DNA of 64,000 nucleotides from Piezodorus guildinii. Taxonomy: Eukaryota > Arthropoda > Insecta > Hemiptera > Pentatomidae. Where the stretch lies: contig CM041297.1 of NCBI GenBank assembly GCA_023052935.1, positions 103,760,063 through 103,824,062 of the forward strand, read 5' to 3'. This document shows positions 45,693 to 56,584 of this stretch, in pieces (the first letter of the stretch is position 1; each line of letters opens with the position of its first letter). The translations under genes were made by a program, and so were the position numbers. The notes beneath the pieces were generated by a model. That model was not told where the DNA came from. It ran no database searches and saw only the letters and a program-made list of their open reading frames with translations.

Positions 45693-45825
45693 TTTAAAAT
45701 ACTTTTAAATTAAAAAAAAATATAAATAAATAGTTTTGTGAGACATAGGCAAAATTCACGTAAACTTATCATTTTAATGCATTTTTCACAGCAGTAACTT
45801 AGCATTTGTTCATGTAACTAACATA
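45451..45825. other. Unrecognised, with a TA microsatellite
   Basis: No gene. TA run at 45660-45690; a GC-richer patch at 45470-45640. Confidence 0.45.
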
Positions 45826-45836
45826 TTGTTTTACTA

Positions 45837-46150
45837 AAGTGAATAAAACTAGTTGACGTTGAGAATTACTGGAAGGGATTAGTCCGGGTGGCTGTCAGCG
45901 AATGAAACAACTAATTAGTTTCAACTATTTTTTCTGCTAACGTTTCGATCCCCATTGTGGGTCAAAATCTGGGCGTATTGTGGACGAATGGAAACTAGGT
46001 AATAAACTAACTCGCTAGGTAACTCACCTAATTTCGATAAGTCCTGATGATGACCCACAATGAGGGTCAAAGCGTTGGAAGAAAAAAAATAGTTGAAACT
46101 ACTTAGTTGTTTTATTCACTGATCGCCACCCTGAATATTTCCTTCCAATT
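45837..46150 (+). mobile_element. Fold-back element FB-B
   Basis: Same family as FB-A (shared AGTTGACGTTGAGAATTACT and AGTCCGGGTGGC). Diverged inverted arms, 45869-45975 and 46042-46150, around a loop of about 66 bp. An exact 11-bp duplication TTGTTTTACTA flanks it (45826-45836 and 46151-46161). About 32 nt lie outside the left arm. The right arm keeps CTGATGATGACCC and GGGTC but has CAAAGCGTTGG instead of GAAACGTTGG, so its hammerhead-like core is damaged. Confidence 0.8.
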
Positions 46151-46343
46151 TTGTTTTACTATTTCGCATTTCATTTATATTACTATTGATATTACTAAAC
46201 CTTATTTTAAGCTGTAACTTCTTCGACAATGAAGAAGGTATTTATTTAATTCTTAATATATTTTCTCAAACTTATGATATAATGTTTCTAATCCTATTGT
46301 TGTATATGTTTTTAGCATTGTGTGTTTATTGTTAGTTTCTTAG

Positions 46344-46763
46344 TGTAACGGTTGCACGGTCAATCACAACACGGAGGTTACACGTCACCACTTTGATGGA
46401 TGTTGGGTAATAATAAAATAAATAAAGTTCGAAATAAAAAGTTATTTTAATTAAATAAAAAACGGTAGGAAACACAATTAAAATGATGAAAAATGAGAAA
46501 TAAAAAATAAGCTTCTTCTTTAGAATAAATTAAATTTAAAAAAAAATGTTTTTTAAATCCACACACACAAAATTTTTAAAGATCCTACCACAAAACAACA
46601 AGGTACACACGATGCACACAATGCAGGTAATTGGTTGGTTACCTCAGTGTTGCAGGTAAAAAATTAATATTAATAATTAAATTACTTTCCACCTGGCAAC
46701 ACTGAGGGACCTGAAAAACCGTCGTGTAACCTCCGTGTTGTGATTGACCGTGCAACCGTTACA
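46344..46763. mobile_element. MITE with 41-bp inverted ends and TTAG duplication
   Basis: Ends are perfect inverted repeats starting TGTAACGGTTGCACGGTCAA (46344-46384 and 46723-46763), bracketed by TTAG at 46340-46343 and 46764-46767. The interior is A+T-rich and non-coding, with a second inverted pair (CCTCAGTGTTGCAGGT / ACCTGGCAACACTGAGG, 46640-46710). The TGTNR start and 4-bp duplication fit Ginger-type transposons as I remember them; other 4-bp superfamilies remain possible. Confidence 0.85.
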
Positions 46764-46767
46764 TTAG

Positions 46768-48204
46768 TAACATCATTGGTTTATCTCTTATAATTTACAG
46801 TTTTATACAGATTTATTTTTTTACTTATTCTGGCAGCAATAATAATTCAATACATCAATAATTAACTTGGCAAATCAATTATATGAACAGTTTAACATAA
46901 TATAATATGACTTAAAAAAATCATATTTATTATTAAGGTAATATATTCAGTTTTATACGTTTTCAGTAATTGCATCATAATAATGTTAATTGAATTAAAT
47001 GACATTGTAGTTATAATACCAATACTTGAACATTGTTTAAACAACATAACGTATGAGAAAAATAAATTGATATTTCATATTAATTTAAAATATTAAATTT
47101 ACAATAATTTATTTAATTATTTATACAAAGAAACTACTAATAAAGGGTCATTTATATCCATAATGTAAACATGAGAGATGTTTAATATAGTTTTTTTTCT
47201 TTTCCCGATTTTGTTAAGTTGGCGTTATTGGTCAACATTTTGTTTAAATATTTTAAAATTTTACATTTTGTCAATATTTTTACTACATAATGGAGTATTT
47301 TTCTTTAACCTAGCACTTCAAAAGAGAAAATCTCAGAGTGAGAGTTGCGAAAAAATATGTAAATATATTTATGGAAATACATTCAGGATAAATATATTTC
47401 TAAGAGACCATATATTCTTGCTCATGTTTTCTTTTCCATGAACTTTAAACAACGGAATACCGCATTAGATGAAAGGATACATTTTTAAGAAAGCAATTAT
47501 TATTTGTACAAATAAATTATTATAAGGTACATAGAGTACATTATAATAATTGAATGAAAAGCGAGAAGTTTTTTTTTATTTTTTTTTATTTATTTTTATA
47601 GTTAACACATGTATAATTATCTGAAGATCTTGGCTTCTTTGTAATAAATAATAATTACTAGGATAAATTAATAAATATGGAGGAATTATTAGTGTTGATT
47701 GTTTGAGCTAACTACTCTGCCATTATATTACATTGGACTAATCCGCTCGCTAGCCTGTATGAGGGCAATAGAATTGATCAAATTCAACTCAGAGGCGGCT
47801 ATTGGAATTGCAATATTTAGGGACAGGTTTGATTTCAATCTGTATCAGGAAATCTACTAGATTACCATGCCTCTATCTCTAATTGGAATGTTCCTGACAG
47901 AGGAAGTTCTAAATTTTTTTTAAGCCCTCATTGTTTTATTTTTAATTGTTTTCAACACAGTTTTAATTAAACTATGATTTTTGTATCATGATATTAAATC
48001 AGGATATATCAGATATGATCCGTATCAATATTATTGGATGAAATGAAGCTTTGAATTAAAAAAAAATGTTGTTGATATTTTAACAAAGATAACAATAATT
48101 TATAATTGTGTAAACCTCTCGGAATTGATGATATTTGTGTGTGATTTTAAGTTTTATTTTTGTATGTTCAGAGTATAATTAATTAGCGGTCCATTATATA
48201 CTTT
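46768..48204. other. A+T-rich DNA, no gene seen
   Basis: Frames are short or low-complexity. A patch at 47735-47905 is somewhat GC-richer and unrecognised. Confidence 0.5.
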
Positions 48205-48440
48205 AGTAGACGGGGGTAACTCAGTGGTAAGAGCTCTGAGCAACTGAAGGTCCGGGTTCGATTATCTCCACCGCAACATGATTATTTATTTTGATATTAA
48301 GGGTCGACTCTGTGGTCTGAGATTATCTAGCCTATATAAAGTGCATACCTGAAGGCGTGAAAAACAGGGTGGTTGTGCGTTATTTCAGTTAAAGCACCTC
48401 TTACGCAACAACGCAACCTTACGAAACCGATACTTACTAT
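48205..48440 (+). mobile_element. tRNA-derived SINE, family S3
   Basis: The head has an A box (GTAACTCAGTGGTAAGAGC) and a B box (GGTCCGGGTTCGATTATC). Acceptor ends do not pair well, and about 150 nt of unrelated body follow, so this is a SINE rather than a tRNA gene. Only one copy is seen here. Confidence 0.6.
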
Positions 48441-48513
48441 GTATTAAGCCTAAGACCGTTCATGGTTTTCTTTTAAATAGTTTAATTTTACTGGGAAGTA
48501 ATAAAATAATCTA

Positions 48514-49412
48514 TTGGGTTGATGCAAAATTAATGCAGGTTTCCTCTATTGTAATATCTTAATTCCAATTGTGTAAACAAAGCTAATCCTAACATTGATC
48601 ATTATTATACCAAAACAAACCTTATCTAATACCCTCTCTTTCACCATGAATTTGTTTAGTAAAATCGTTTTGTTCAGTGTGTTCAAAGGTCTTGAATCGA
48701 AAATGTCAAAGTGCGATTTTCGTCAAATTTATTTTTACGAATTTAAATTAGGGCGCAGCGCTGCGCAAACGGCTCGTAATATTAATGAAGTGTGGGGTCA
48801 GGGGGCTATTAATGAGTGCACGGTGCAGCGTTGGTTCCAGAAGTTTCGCAGAGGAGATTTCGACCTCGAAGACAAGGAAGGTCGGGGCCGTCATCTTGCT
48901 CTGGACAACGACCAGCTGAGGTCAAAAGTGGAAGAAGACCCAACCAAAACCACACGAGAAATGGCGGCGGAACTCGGAACTCAAAAATTGCAACGTCTTT
49001 GCCCAGCATTGATAAATCGGAAGGGGCCGATCCTGCTCCACGATAACGCCAGACCACACGTTGCACAACCAACGCTTCGACGACTGCACGAGTTGGGCTA
49101 CGAAGTTCTCCAACATCCGCCTTATTCACCTGACCTCTCTCCTACAGACTTCCACTTTTTCAGGCATCTGGACAACTTTTTGAGGGAGAAAAATTTTCAA
49201 AACCAGGACGACATTAAAAATTCTTTTCGTGATTTCATTGAGTCCAGGGATTCGGATTTTTTTTCTGGTGGAATAAGAAAGCTTGTTGAACGTTGGCAAA
49301 AGTGCATTGATTCAGATGGAAATTATTTTGATTAAATATATATGGTTAAAGTAAAGATAGGGCGTATTTACAATACCTACTAAAAACCTGCATTAATTTT
49401 GCATCAACCCAA
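48514..49412 (+). mobile_element. mariner transposon, internally deleted
   Basis: Perfect 29-bp inverted ends beginning TTGGGTTGATGCAAAATTAA (48514-48542 and 49384-49412), flanked by the TA duplication (48512-48513, 49413-49414). Length is 899 bp against about 1.3 kb for complete mariners. Ends are identical, so the copy is probably young. Confidence 0.95.
48703..49335 (+). CDS. mariner transposase lacking the first catalytic Asp, 210 aa
   Basis: The N-terminal helix-turn-helix DNA-binding part is complete (QIYFYEFKLGRSAAQTARNI, ECTVQRWFQKFRRGDFDLED, then TREMAAELG). The frame then jumps to LQRLCPALINRKGPILLHDN, losing roughly 130 residues that normally hold the first catalytic aspartate. 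The remaining HDNARPH and PDLSPTDFHFF aspartates keep the DD34D spacing. The deletion is in frame and the reading stays open to the natural end. I chose the internal ATG at 48703 because homology starts there. It should be catalytically dead but could still bind mariner ends and interfere with active copies, which is inference. Confidence 0.9.
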   Translation: MSKCDFRQIYFYEFKLGRSAAQTARNINEVWGQGAINECTVQRWFQKFRRGDFDLEDKEGRGRHLALDNDQLRSKVEEDPTKTTREMAAELGTQKLQRLCPALINRKGPILLHDNARPHVAQPTLRRLHELGYEVLQHPPYSPDLSPTDFHFFRHLDNFLREKNFQNQDDIKNSFRDFIESRDSDFFSGGIRKLVERWQKCIDSDGNYFD

Positions 49413-49414
49413 TA

Positions 49415-49744
49415 CTAGGAGTAAATTTTTTTTCCTATAATTTTATTATTATTTATTATTTGTTATTCAAGATTTACGTTATAAAATTATTTAATTCAGA
49501 ACCATTTTTTGTATTTTTATACCCATTATTTTATGGTATACAATTATCACTAGAAGCCATGGAATATGAAGTAAAACCATACAGATACCATTCCCCTCTT
49601 TTAATTATTGATTCTTATGATATTTTCTGGGAAATTCAGAAGGTAGCACAACGCGGAATCGCGGAGCTTCAAACTGATAGTTGTAATGCGGCGACTGATA
49701 CGGACGTGAACATTTTTTGGGCTCAGAGAAAAACGATAATGTTG
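49415..49744. other. Unrecognised sequence
   Basis: A 113-codon plus frame (49460-49801) crosses into R-beta and matches nothing I know; probably chance. Confidence 0.4.
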
Positions 49745-50430
49745 GTATGCATCTTATTACACAACCTTTTACTATTTCCAAATAACAATATGAGGGCATA
49801 AATGTTAATATAGCTATTAAAAGGTAATGAACCAATATGAAGGCAATAAATAATTCAAAGGAAAATGGGCAAACACCACTGATAATTTCAAAAAGATATA
49901 TCTTTGCTATTTCTAAACTGATTTCTATGAATATTCTTTCTTTTTATAAGAAATAAACAAGCATATATCTATATAGGCAAGAATTTTTTTTTTCTTTAAA
50001 TTTTCTTAATTTTATTAGTTATTTGTCACGGTGTTCTGATCTTAAACTCAATATATTTTGTTTTCTATCTTAAAAATAACTGCGCTATAGGCGTATTAAT
50101 TAATAAAATATCTTTTATTTTTTATTTTATTTTTTTATAAATATTTTCGGTTTCGTGGTTAAAAAACACTAATAACTTTTTAACTATCTTCAAAAATAAT
50201 TGAGTAATTAAATTAAAAAATATTTAATCTTCCGCCATTTTAAAACTAATCGGAGTATCAACGCCTAGGAGTTAGGATCATGGTTGGATGCCCTAGTATT
50301 TTTTTTTTCATTAATAGGATTCTACTTATATTGAAGGTCTCAAATTTTAAGCGGTAGTAATTTTTCTTTCTTCCTTTTTTTTTTTTTTTTTTTTTTTTGG
50401 TCGATTGCAAAGGTTGAATTATTATTATTA
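49745..50430 (+). repeat. R-beta repeat copy
   Basis: TTATTACACAACCTTTTACT, ATGAAGGCAATAAATAATTC, AAGGAAAATGG, CACCACTGATAATTTC, T-rich modules, ATCATGGTTGGATGCCCTAG and GGTCGATTGCAAAGGTT in R-beta order. Confidence 0.6.
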
Positions 50431-51292
50431 TTGAAAATAATGAGCCAAAACATACCCTGATGAATTAAGAATATTTCTCTCTCTTAGAGTTCTTCCTCCT
50501 CTACATTTGTAATTTATAAAAAGAATGGAAGAGATATAATATAACTTGATATAGGAAAAGTCTACTATAAATTAAGGGAAATGTTTTTAAAAAATAATAT
50601 ATTGATAGAGAGTAAAAAATCTTATATTTGAATATGATAAATTTTATAAGAAGCAGGAGCTACTGGCTCCCAGACAGATTATTCCTAACTCTCTCATATG
50701 TAGCCAAATATATTATTCAGAAAGCATCCGGTTCCTTTTTCTTATTCCAACGAAGGAATTGCCCAGAGATAAAAGCCTGATATCTAAACCAGATCCATAG
50801 TGTCTGTTTTAGCTGGAGCTTGATTCCAGCGTTCCAAAGACTGCTGCCATTGGCCGTTATCTGGAGTGATGGTGCATGGCCTCCTGGAACTGCCCTCCAG
50901 GGACCTCTTGTCCTTTATGTATAGGCTCTGGAATAACTACTTGCTTTAACGGCCAGTGCCCAACTTACAACAGCATTCTATTCCACATATGTATGTATTC
51001 AACCAGTGGTGGTTATCACGAGAGTCCTTCTGAGTTTAAAAGTTTTGTCAAACGTGTTATGCATCAAAAATCATCAGTAAGATTTACTACGATAAAATTA
51101 TTATAAGAAAGAAAAATGTATAGAAAAGAAACTGGGGAATTGGAAATTTTTTTTTTTTGAGATGATAACTTCATGTTTTTGAATTATTAGTACTTAATTA
51201 TTTATAGTTGGAAGGAATTCAATGCATTTCGATTTGCTAAATGTATTTAAATACACATTTAGATATTACGTATAAATAAAAAAAACAAAAAA
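50431..51292. other. Unrecognised; GC-richer island
   Basis: 50650-51110 is less A+T-rich, and a 76-codon plus frame there has a cysteine-rich start (MASWNCPPGTSCPLC, TTCFNGQCPTYN). I recognise no family. It could be a relic exon. Confidence 0.3.
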
Positions 51293-51595
51293 AACCTGTA
51301 CCTCTACAACCCATGAAGGGTCTTGGGCTCAGTCCATATAGAGATTCGTACTGTTTCTAGGCAGTGCAATGAGGTGATTAGGCCTTGATCACGCTCACCC
51401 GCCAGGTTTTTTCTCCGATTCGGGTACCCACTTTAAAGAGGCTGGGTCTGCCCAGGTGGGTCTCCATACCATAGGATCGCCCCCGGGTTAAATAACATAA
51501 TAAATAATATTCTGTCGTTGCCGGGACTCGAACCCAGGACCCGGAGATCAGTAGGCTAGTGCTCTATACTGTAGACCACTTCCAGATATTGTGTA
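51293..51595 (-). mobile_element. tRNA-derived SINE, family S2 (best copy)
   Basis: On the minus strand the head (51520-51593) has A box GTGGTCTACAGTATAGAGCA and B box GGGTTCGAGTCCC. The body contains GGAGACCCACCTGGGCAGAC and TAGTGCCTTG-like blocks shared with 10.6 and 54.4 kb. The distal end carries CTTCATGGGTTGTAGAGGTA and a poly-purine tail. Confidence 0.85.
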
Positions 51596-52579
51596 TAGTG
51601 AATTAAAAGTATATTTGTAGCGATTTCAAAAATAATTATTTTTGTAATTATTACAAATAGGGCTAGTCCGGTACCAAAATCGATCAATTAGATAAAAAAA
51701 AAAATTATAGAAGATAACAAAAGCACTAAAGAAGGAGAACTTTTTAAAATTATTTTATTATATATAAATGATAGTTCCTGATATTAAATTATTATTATTA
51801 GTGCCTTTTGTTTTATTTAAAAACAATTTTACTTGTTTTTATGTCATATCAAGGTCGTAATTTAATACAAAATTAGTTTTTTGATTGATGTTATTTTATT
51901 TGTATAACTTTTAATATTGATTTTGATTATTTCAAACATAATTTACAGACTTAATATGATATATTTAAACTCATATTCAACTAAATTTCATAAAATATGT
52001 TGTAAATACGTATGTGTGCAATTAAATAGGTATGTACCTGTGTTTTCTTTTTTTAAGTTTCCTTTCTTTATTTTTTGTATTTTGCTAAAATTTTACTTTT
52101 CTTAAACATTTTATTAGTGAAATTTCTTATCACTAGCCACCTTTCATGTGGCAGGATGTAATATTAATAATGTTCTTTCGTTTTTAATTTATTTTATTTA
52201 TTTATTTTTTTGCATTACGCATACGCATTTTATTAAAGTTTATATAAATAACAATATTATTGTAGATTAAATTGGTTTCTTCCCATCCATTAAAGTAGAG
52301 GCGAAAGCCTGCAATTGCAACTACCACTTCAGAGGACTTAAAAATGGTCAACTTGAAATACTTTAAAATATAGTGTAATTTTAGCAAATCCTACGACTGT
52401 TGCATCATTTGTTTTATTTGTATTCTTGTTTTTTGTACAAAAGGAGATATTACAAAGTAAAAAGAGAAGTTATAGAGCATTAAACATTAAAATTTGATAA
52501 AGAAATAGAAAAACCTCAGTGATCTGTTCGGAGTAACTAGATCTGAGATTTTTTTTTAAATCGAAAAATCAAACTGTAT
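51596..52579. other. A+T-rich DNA, no gene seen
   Basis: No recognisable motif. Confidence 0.5.
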
Positions 52580-53110
52580 TACATTAAAAATAATGTTGTG
52601 GTTTGCATGTATCTCCGTAACGAAAATAATACAATCATACAGTATATTATCATTGTATAGTATAGTACAATTCATATTGTATAAATTTACGAAACAAGCG
52701 ACTAATATATACGACTCTACTGAGACCAATATAGACATACGGAGCAGAAATTTGGGGATCTGCAAAACACGTACACACAAACAACTCAGTCCAAAATTTT
52801 ACGAAAAATTGTTCACGCATCATGGTATGTTTCGAATCACATTATACACAATGACACAAACATTCCAACAGTTAATTCTTACATTCACGACAAATATTAC
52901 ACGTTTCATTCTTCGACACATCACCATCCAAATCAACCTGTTTCTTTCCTTTCTTCCTCCCTGTTACCAGGGCAGACCCAAAAAAGACTTAAAAAACGAT
53001 GGCCGAGAGATCTTTTAAATTAAAAATTCAGGACGCTGATCAAGAGAAAATAACAAAACTTCACATTCGCTGAATGCGCAGCAACGCAGTTGCTAATAAA
53101 AAACAATAAT
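52580..53110 (+). pseudogene. Jockey-like LINE C-terminus (J-e), broken
   Basis: Readable as TLLRPI-stop-TYGAEIWGSAKHV, NSVQNFTKN, then after stops LKTMAERSF (for LKRWPRDLL) near 52990-53020. Too degraded to place in a subfamily. Confidence 0.65.
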
Positions 53111-53543
53111 AATGATATTTGTATAGAGGAATCGCAAAGTTAAAAATATATTTACAAGAGAAATACAATACATATCAGTACATCGAGTAAACTAAACAAA
53201 ACAACAAGGAAAATTGTATCATTGTAAAATTTTGAACTGATAAATAAAGGACAATGAAAACGAAACAGCTTCAACAAAGAGATTTAGAATTTAATGGTGA
53301 AACGGTAAATATTATTCGTAAAATTAATCCAGGTTATTAAGTTGAAATAATGACATTGGATATCAAATGGCCAGGGAAAACGATGATAAAGTCAGGATTA
53401 GCTTTAATACGTCAGCAAAATAAACAAACTCTTTGAGTTATTAACTTTTACCCGAATTATTTGAACCTCATCAAAGGTAACCTCATCAAGGATTTTTTAC
53501 CGAATAAGAAATTACAATGTCTGTTTTATATGAGAATACATTA

Positions 53544-53602
<59 letters not shown>

Positions 53603-53675
53603 CTTTTAATTTAATAACATTATATTGATAGTATCTTTACGGTCTGATATATTAATTCTGGAAAACATTTCTTCT
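53111..53675. other. A+T-rich DNA with a TA microsatellite
   Basis: No gene. TA run at 53541-53600. Confidence 0.6.
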
Positions 53676-53900
53676 TCTTCTTCTTCATAGCTATACAACC
53701 CGTGAAGGATCCTAGCTTCCTCCAGCAGCAAGCGCCATGATTTCCTATTTTATGCTGCGACCAGTTTCGTGCGTCGTTGGTCACACAATCCGCCTAGCGC
53801 AGCCTTGGCCTTCCAACCTTGCGACGACTGTAAAGGAGTTCGGTCAGTAATCTCTTTGAAGGCGCATCGCCAGCCATTCACCCACCAAAGCCTCCCAAGC
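53676..53900 (-). pseudogene. RTE-like LINE 3' end with AAG tail
   Basis: On the minus strand the segment ends in AAG/GAA repeats (53676-53692) after CACGGGTTGTATAGCTATGA, the same organisation as the RTL tail at 7.7 kb. Encoded text is too degraded for more than a probable call. Confidence 0.45.
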
Positions 53901-54334
53901 TTAAAGAAGCAAGACATATCTATAGATACACTATATAAATCGTATAGCTCTCTATTGCTTCTCTACCTCCATTTATTATTTTCCTGAACACCACTATATA
54001 TTCGGCGCTACATTTTCCGCACGAATATAAGTAGAACCTTGTCCTCAAATCTCGATGTTGCTCAAGTTCCTGAGCCATAATAGTACAGTTCGAATTAGCA
54101 TTGTATACATAGTTACTTTTGTTCGCCTTGTCACAAGACGGCTGCAGAAATGTGTCCGAAGCTCAAAAAAGCGACAGTTTGCAACTAATATTCTTCTTTT
54201 TATCTTAGGGAAAAATTTACTATGTAATACTAACACTATAAATAAAACAATAATTAATCCCTACTTAAGATAATCACGACTAAATTTTTGGTCGGTTTCA
54301 GTATTAAAAAGAAATAAATAATCGTAAGTCCAAG

Positions 54335-54480
54335 AACTGTACCAGGAGGTGATCTTTCGCGATAATGTTCTGCCCAAGGTTTTCCCCTGACTTTTCAGGT
54401 ACACACTTTGAGTGGCATGGTAAGTCCCTTTAACATTCCATGATCACCTAAAGGGTAAAATAACCAAATAATATTAATGT
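54335..54480 (-). mobile_element. S2 SINE body relic
   Basis: GGAGGTGATC, CCAAGGTTTTCCCCTGA, GGTACACACTTTGAGTGG and AAATAACCAAATAATA follow the S2 body order. The tRNA head is absent. Confidence 0.55.
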
Positions 54481-54790
54481 GTAACATCCTGTCTACGACG
54501 CAGAAGTAGGGGGTCGCGCCTAATCCATGCATTCCTTTCTTGTACCGATTTTCTCACAGATCTGCAGCCCATTTTCTGTTCTTGGATGCCATCTAGACTC
54601 CTTCCTATCAAGTCTTCCTGGGTCTTTCCCTCGGTTTCATTCATTTTGTTAAGACATTTTGCGTCGCTCTAGCCACGCGATCTTCCAACACACTTGAGAC
54701 TTGGCCTAACTATTTCAGCTGATTTTCATTAATAACTTCCTCGATCTACCTTACATCGATGTTGTTTCTTATTGTAGTAGTCTAATTTTA
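54481..54790 (-). pseudogene. RTE-like LINE C-terminal fragment
   Basis: The minus strand reads EEVINENQLK-stop-LGQVSSVLEDRVARAT, NVLTK, then ASKNRKWAADL and ENRYKKGMHGLGATPYF: the RW-GHV-R pattern and tail typical of RTE-like elements, with several stops. Confidence 0.6.
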
Positions 54791-55343
54791 TTCCGCTTCG
54801 TCTTCCCTCCTCTTTCCTTGCGAGATTTGAATGATTATCCAGAAAGAGCCAGCCGACAGCACTCATTTACAAAAGGAAATGTGTAATATTTCTCTTTTAT
54901 CCATTTCCTCTAACATGCAACAGTGATAGGTGATGGAAAATAAACAGCTTTGCCCAAGCATAGCTTCCTTGTACTACTCCTCTCTCTTTCCTTATCCTAC
55001 AAGTCTCCCTTACTCCTTCCCTCCAAGTCATCAACTTGGTCTTCCTTCTTCTATTACGACATTGTGCTTCAATTTTCCCATGCTATTTTTAGACATATCT
55101 GAGTCCAGAGATATATTATTGGAGACTTCTCGTTTTACTTAAAAATCGTTTCTTGAGAGTTTCAAATCGCCTTCATGCTGATTCTATGCTTATCTTTACC
55201 TTATGTGGGCGCATTGATGTTTCACATATTTCAACAGCTCAATCTTATTTTCTCATTCTCTGACGATCCGTCCAATACGATTATCTCTTCTTTCTACTTT
55301 CATATTTTTTTTTTTAGCATTTAATTATAATATGAATATTTAA
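54791..55343. other. Unrecognised sequence
   Basis: No clear motif. 55150-55280 may be further degraded LINE text. Confidence 0.35.
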
Positions 55344-55854
55344 CTAGTTGTTGCACGCGACTTCGTCTGCGTCAATTCCTATTATTACAATCGCGATTAA
55401 AAATATATTTTAAAGTACTACTGCGTAAATAATATTTTTAGTTTTATTTTCTTGTGGCAGAAGAACATACTGATTTTCTACGCAACCCTATCTTGACAAT
55501 GCGACATATGGTTGGCCATGAGAAAAGCAGTCTTAAAGTAAATCGATTCCTACGTGTTTAAATGTTTGCCCCTGTGATTTAAAAATTGTTACAGCAAAAC
55601 TCATACAATTATTTTAAAATTATAATGTAAATCATTTGGAATCATTGGGATGCGGGTTAATTTTCCTCATTTCCAGATTTTCCACTGACTCTTTACTCCT
55701 ATCGGTCGCAGTGTGATGTTATTTAACCTAAATTCTTTCCAGATAAGTTGACTATCCAACACAAAAAGAATTTTTCAATTCGAACCAGTAGTTTCTGAGA
55801 TTAGCGCGTTCAAACAAACAAACCAACTCTTCAGTTTTAAAATATTACTATAGA
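55344..55854 (-). mobile_element. Helitron, 511 bp, with helicase remnant
   Basis: On the minus strand it starts TCTATAGTAATATTTTAAAA after an A, and ends CTAG before a T, the Helitron rule (5' TC, 3' CTRR, A|T target). A hairpin ACGC-A-GAC-GAA-GTC-GCGT lies about 10 nt before the CTAG. Internal translation includes IFKSQGQTFKHVGIDLL, DCFSHGQPYVALSR and ENQYVLLPQ, the C-terminal motif VI region of Pif1-type Helitron helicases, broken by stops. The Rep and most of the helicase are deleted. It adjoins a Jockey copy on the right. Confidence 0.88.
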
Positions 55855-55856
55855 TT

Positions 55857-56500
55857 ACCAATATGATATTCCTCGTAAACCTATCACATTCTGCCCTTTA
55901 GTCTATTTTAATCAGCTTTTCCCAATTGACCATATCCGATATATAGGACTCCACGTTGACAAACATCTTACTAGAAATCCTCACCAAGACTGAAACTTCA
56001 AGAAATTGCCTAACGTTTTCAAATACTTAAACACTTGCTAAACTAACGCTGAAACCTTCCACTTAACAGTAAAAGACTCATCTACATGACTCATCATCAT
56101 AAGGCCAATATGGATTCAAGAAGTAGATATTTGGGGCTCTAATAAATCATCAAATATTTTTCGCATCCAATCCTTATAATCCAAAACCCCCCTTAAAATC
56201 ATTGATAATCTTTCCATTGTCACGAATAAACTAATCAATGAAGACCTTCAAGTTCCGTATGTTGCTGACTTGGCCCAAACCAGGTACCTCTATTTCTTTT
56301 ATTACAAACTACATTCCCACTCTAACCCACTATTTTTAATCCTTGCTTCTTTACTTTCCCTGATCCTTCTAGGCGTCAAAAAAGAAGATGGTGAAGATAA
56401 CTTCTGGTTTTACATAGCTTTAGGAGAGCTGGCAATGGGTAGTTTCCCTACATATTTGCCAATACTTAGTTTAATATTGTGCCACATACACTAAATGTAT
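55857..56500 (+). pseudogene. Jockey-like LINE (J-a), broken
   Basis: Text RKPITFCPLVYFNQ, IRYIGLHVDKHLTRNPHQD, RPIWIQEVDIWGSNKSSNIF, then ADLAQTRYLYFFYYKLHSHS (frame to 56494) follows J-a order across frameshifts and stops. The tail includes GAGCTGGCAATGGGTAG of the 3' UTR. Confidence 0.75.
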
Positions 56501-56584
56501 TCCACAATACGGTTGTATATTTCTATAAATATATATTTTTTTAAATATTTTGATTGCAGATAGTTCTTTCCAAATAAATCACCC

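Noticed and set aside
47178..47441. 87-codon plus frame as a membrane protein
   Set aside because: The hydrophobic F/L/I bias is what T-rich DNA gives by chance; no supporting context.
48205..48280. Functional tRNA gene
   Set aside because: A and B boxes are present, but the acceptor ends do not pair and a SINE-like body follows without a terminator.
48809..49129. Minus-strand frames over the mariner
   Set aside because: Shadows of the transposase reading frame.
49460..49801. 113-codon plus frame as a host gene
   Set aside because: No motif, low-complexity start, and it runs into the R-beta repeat.
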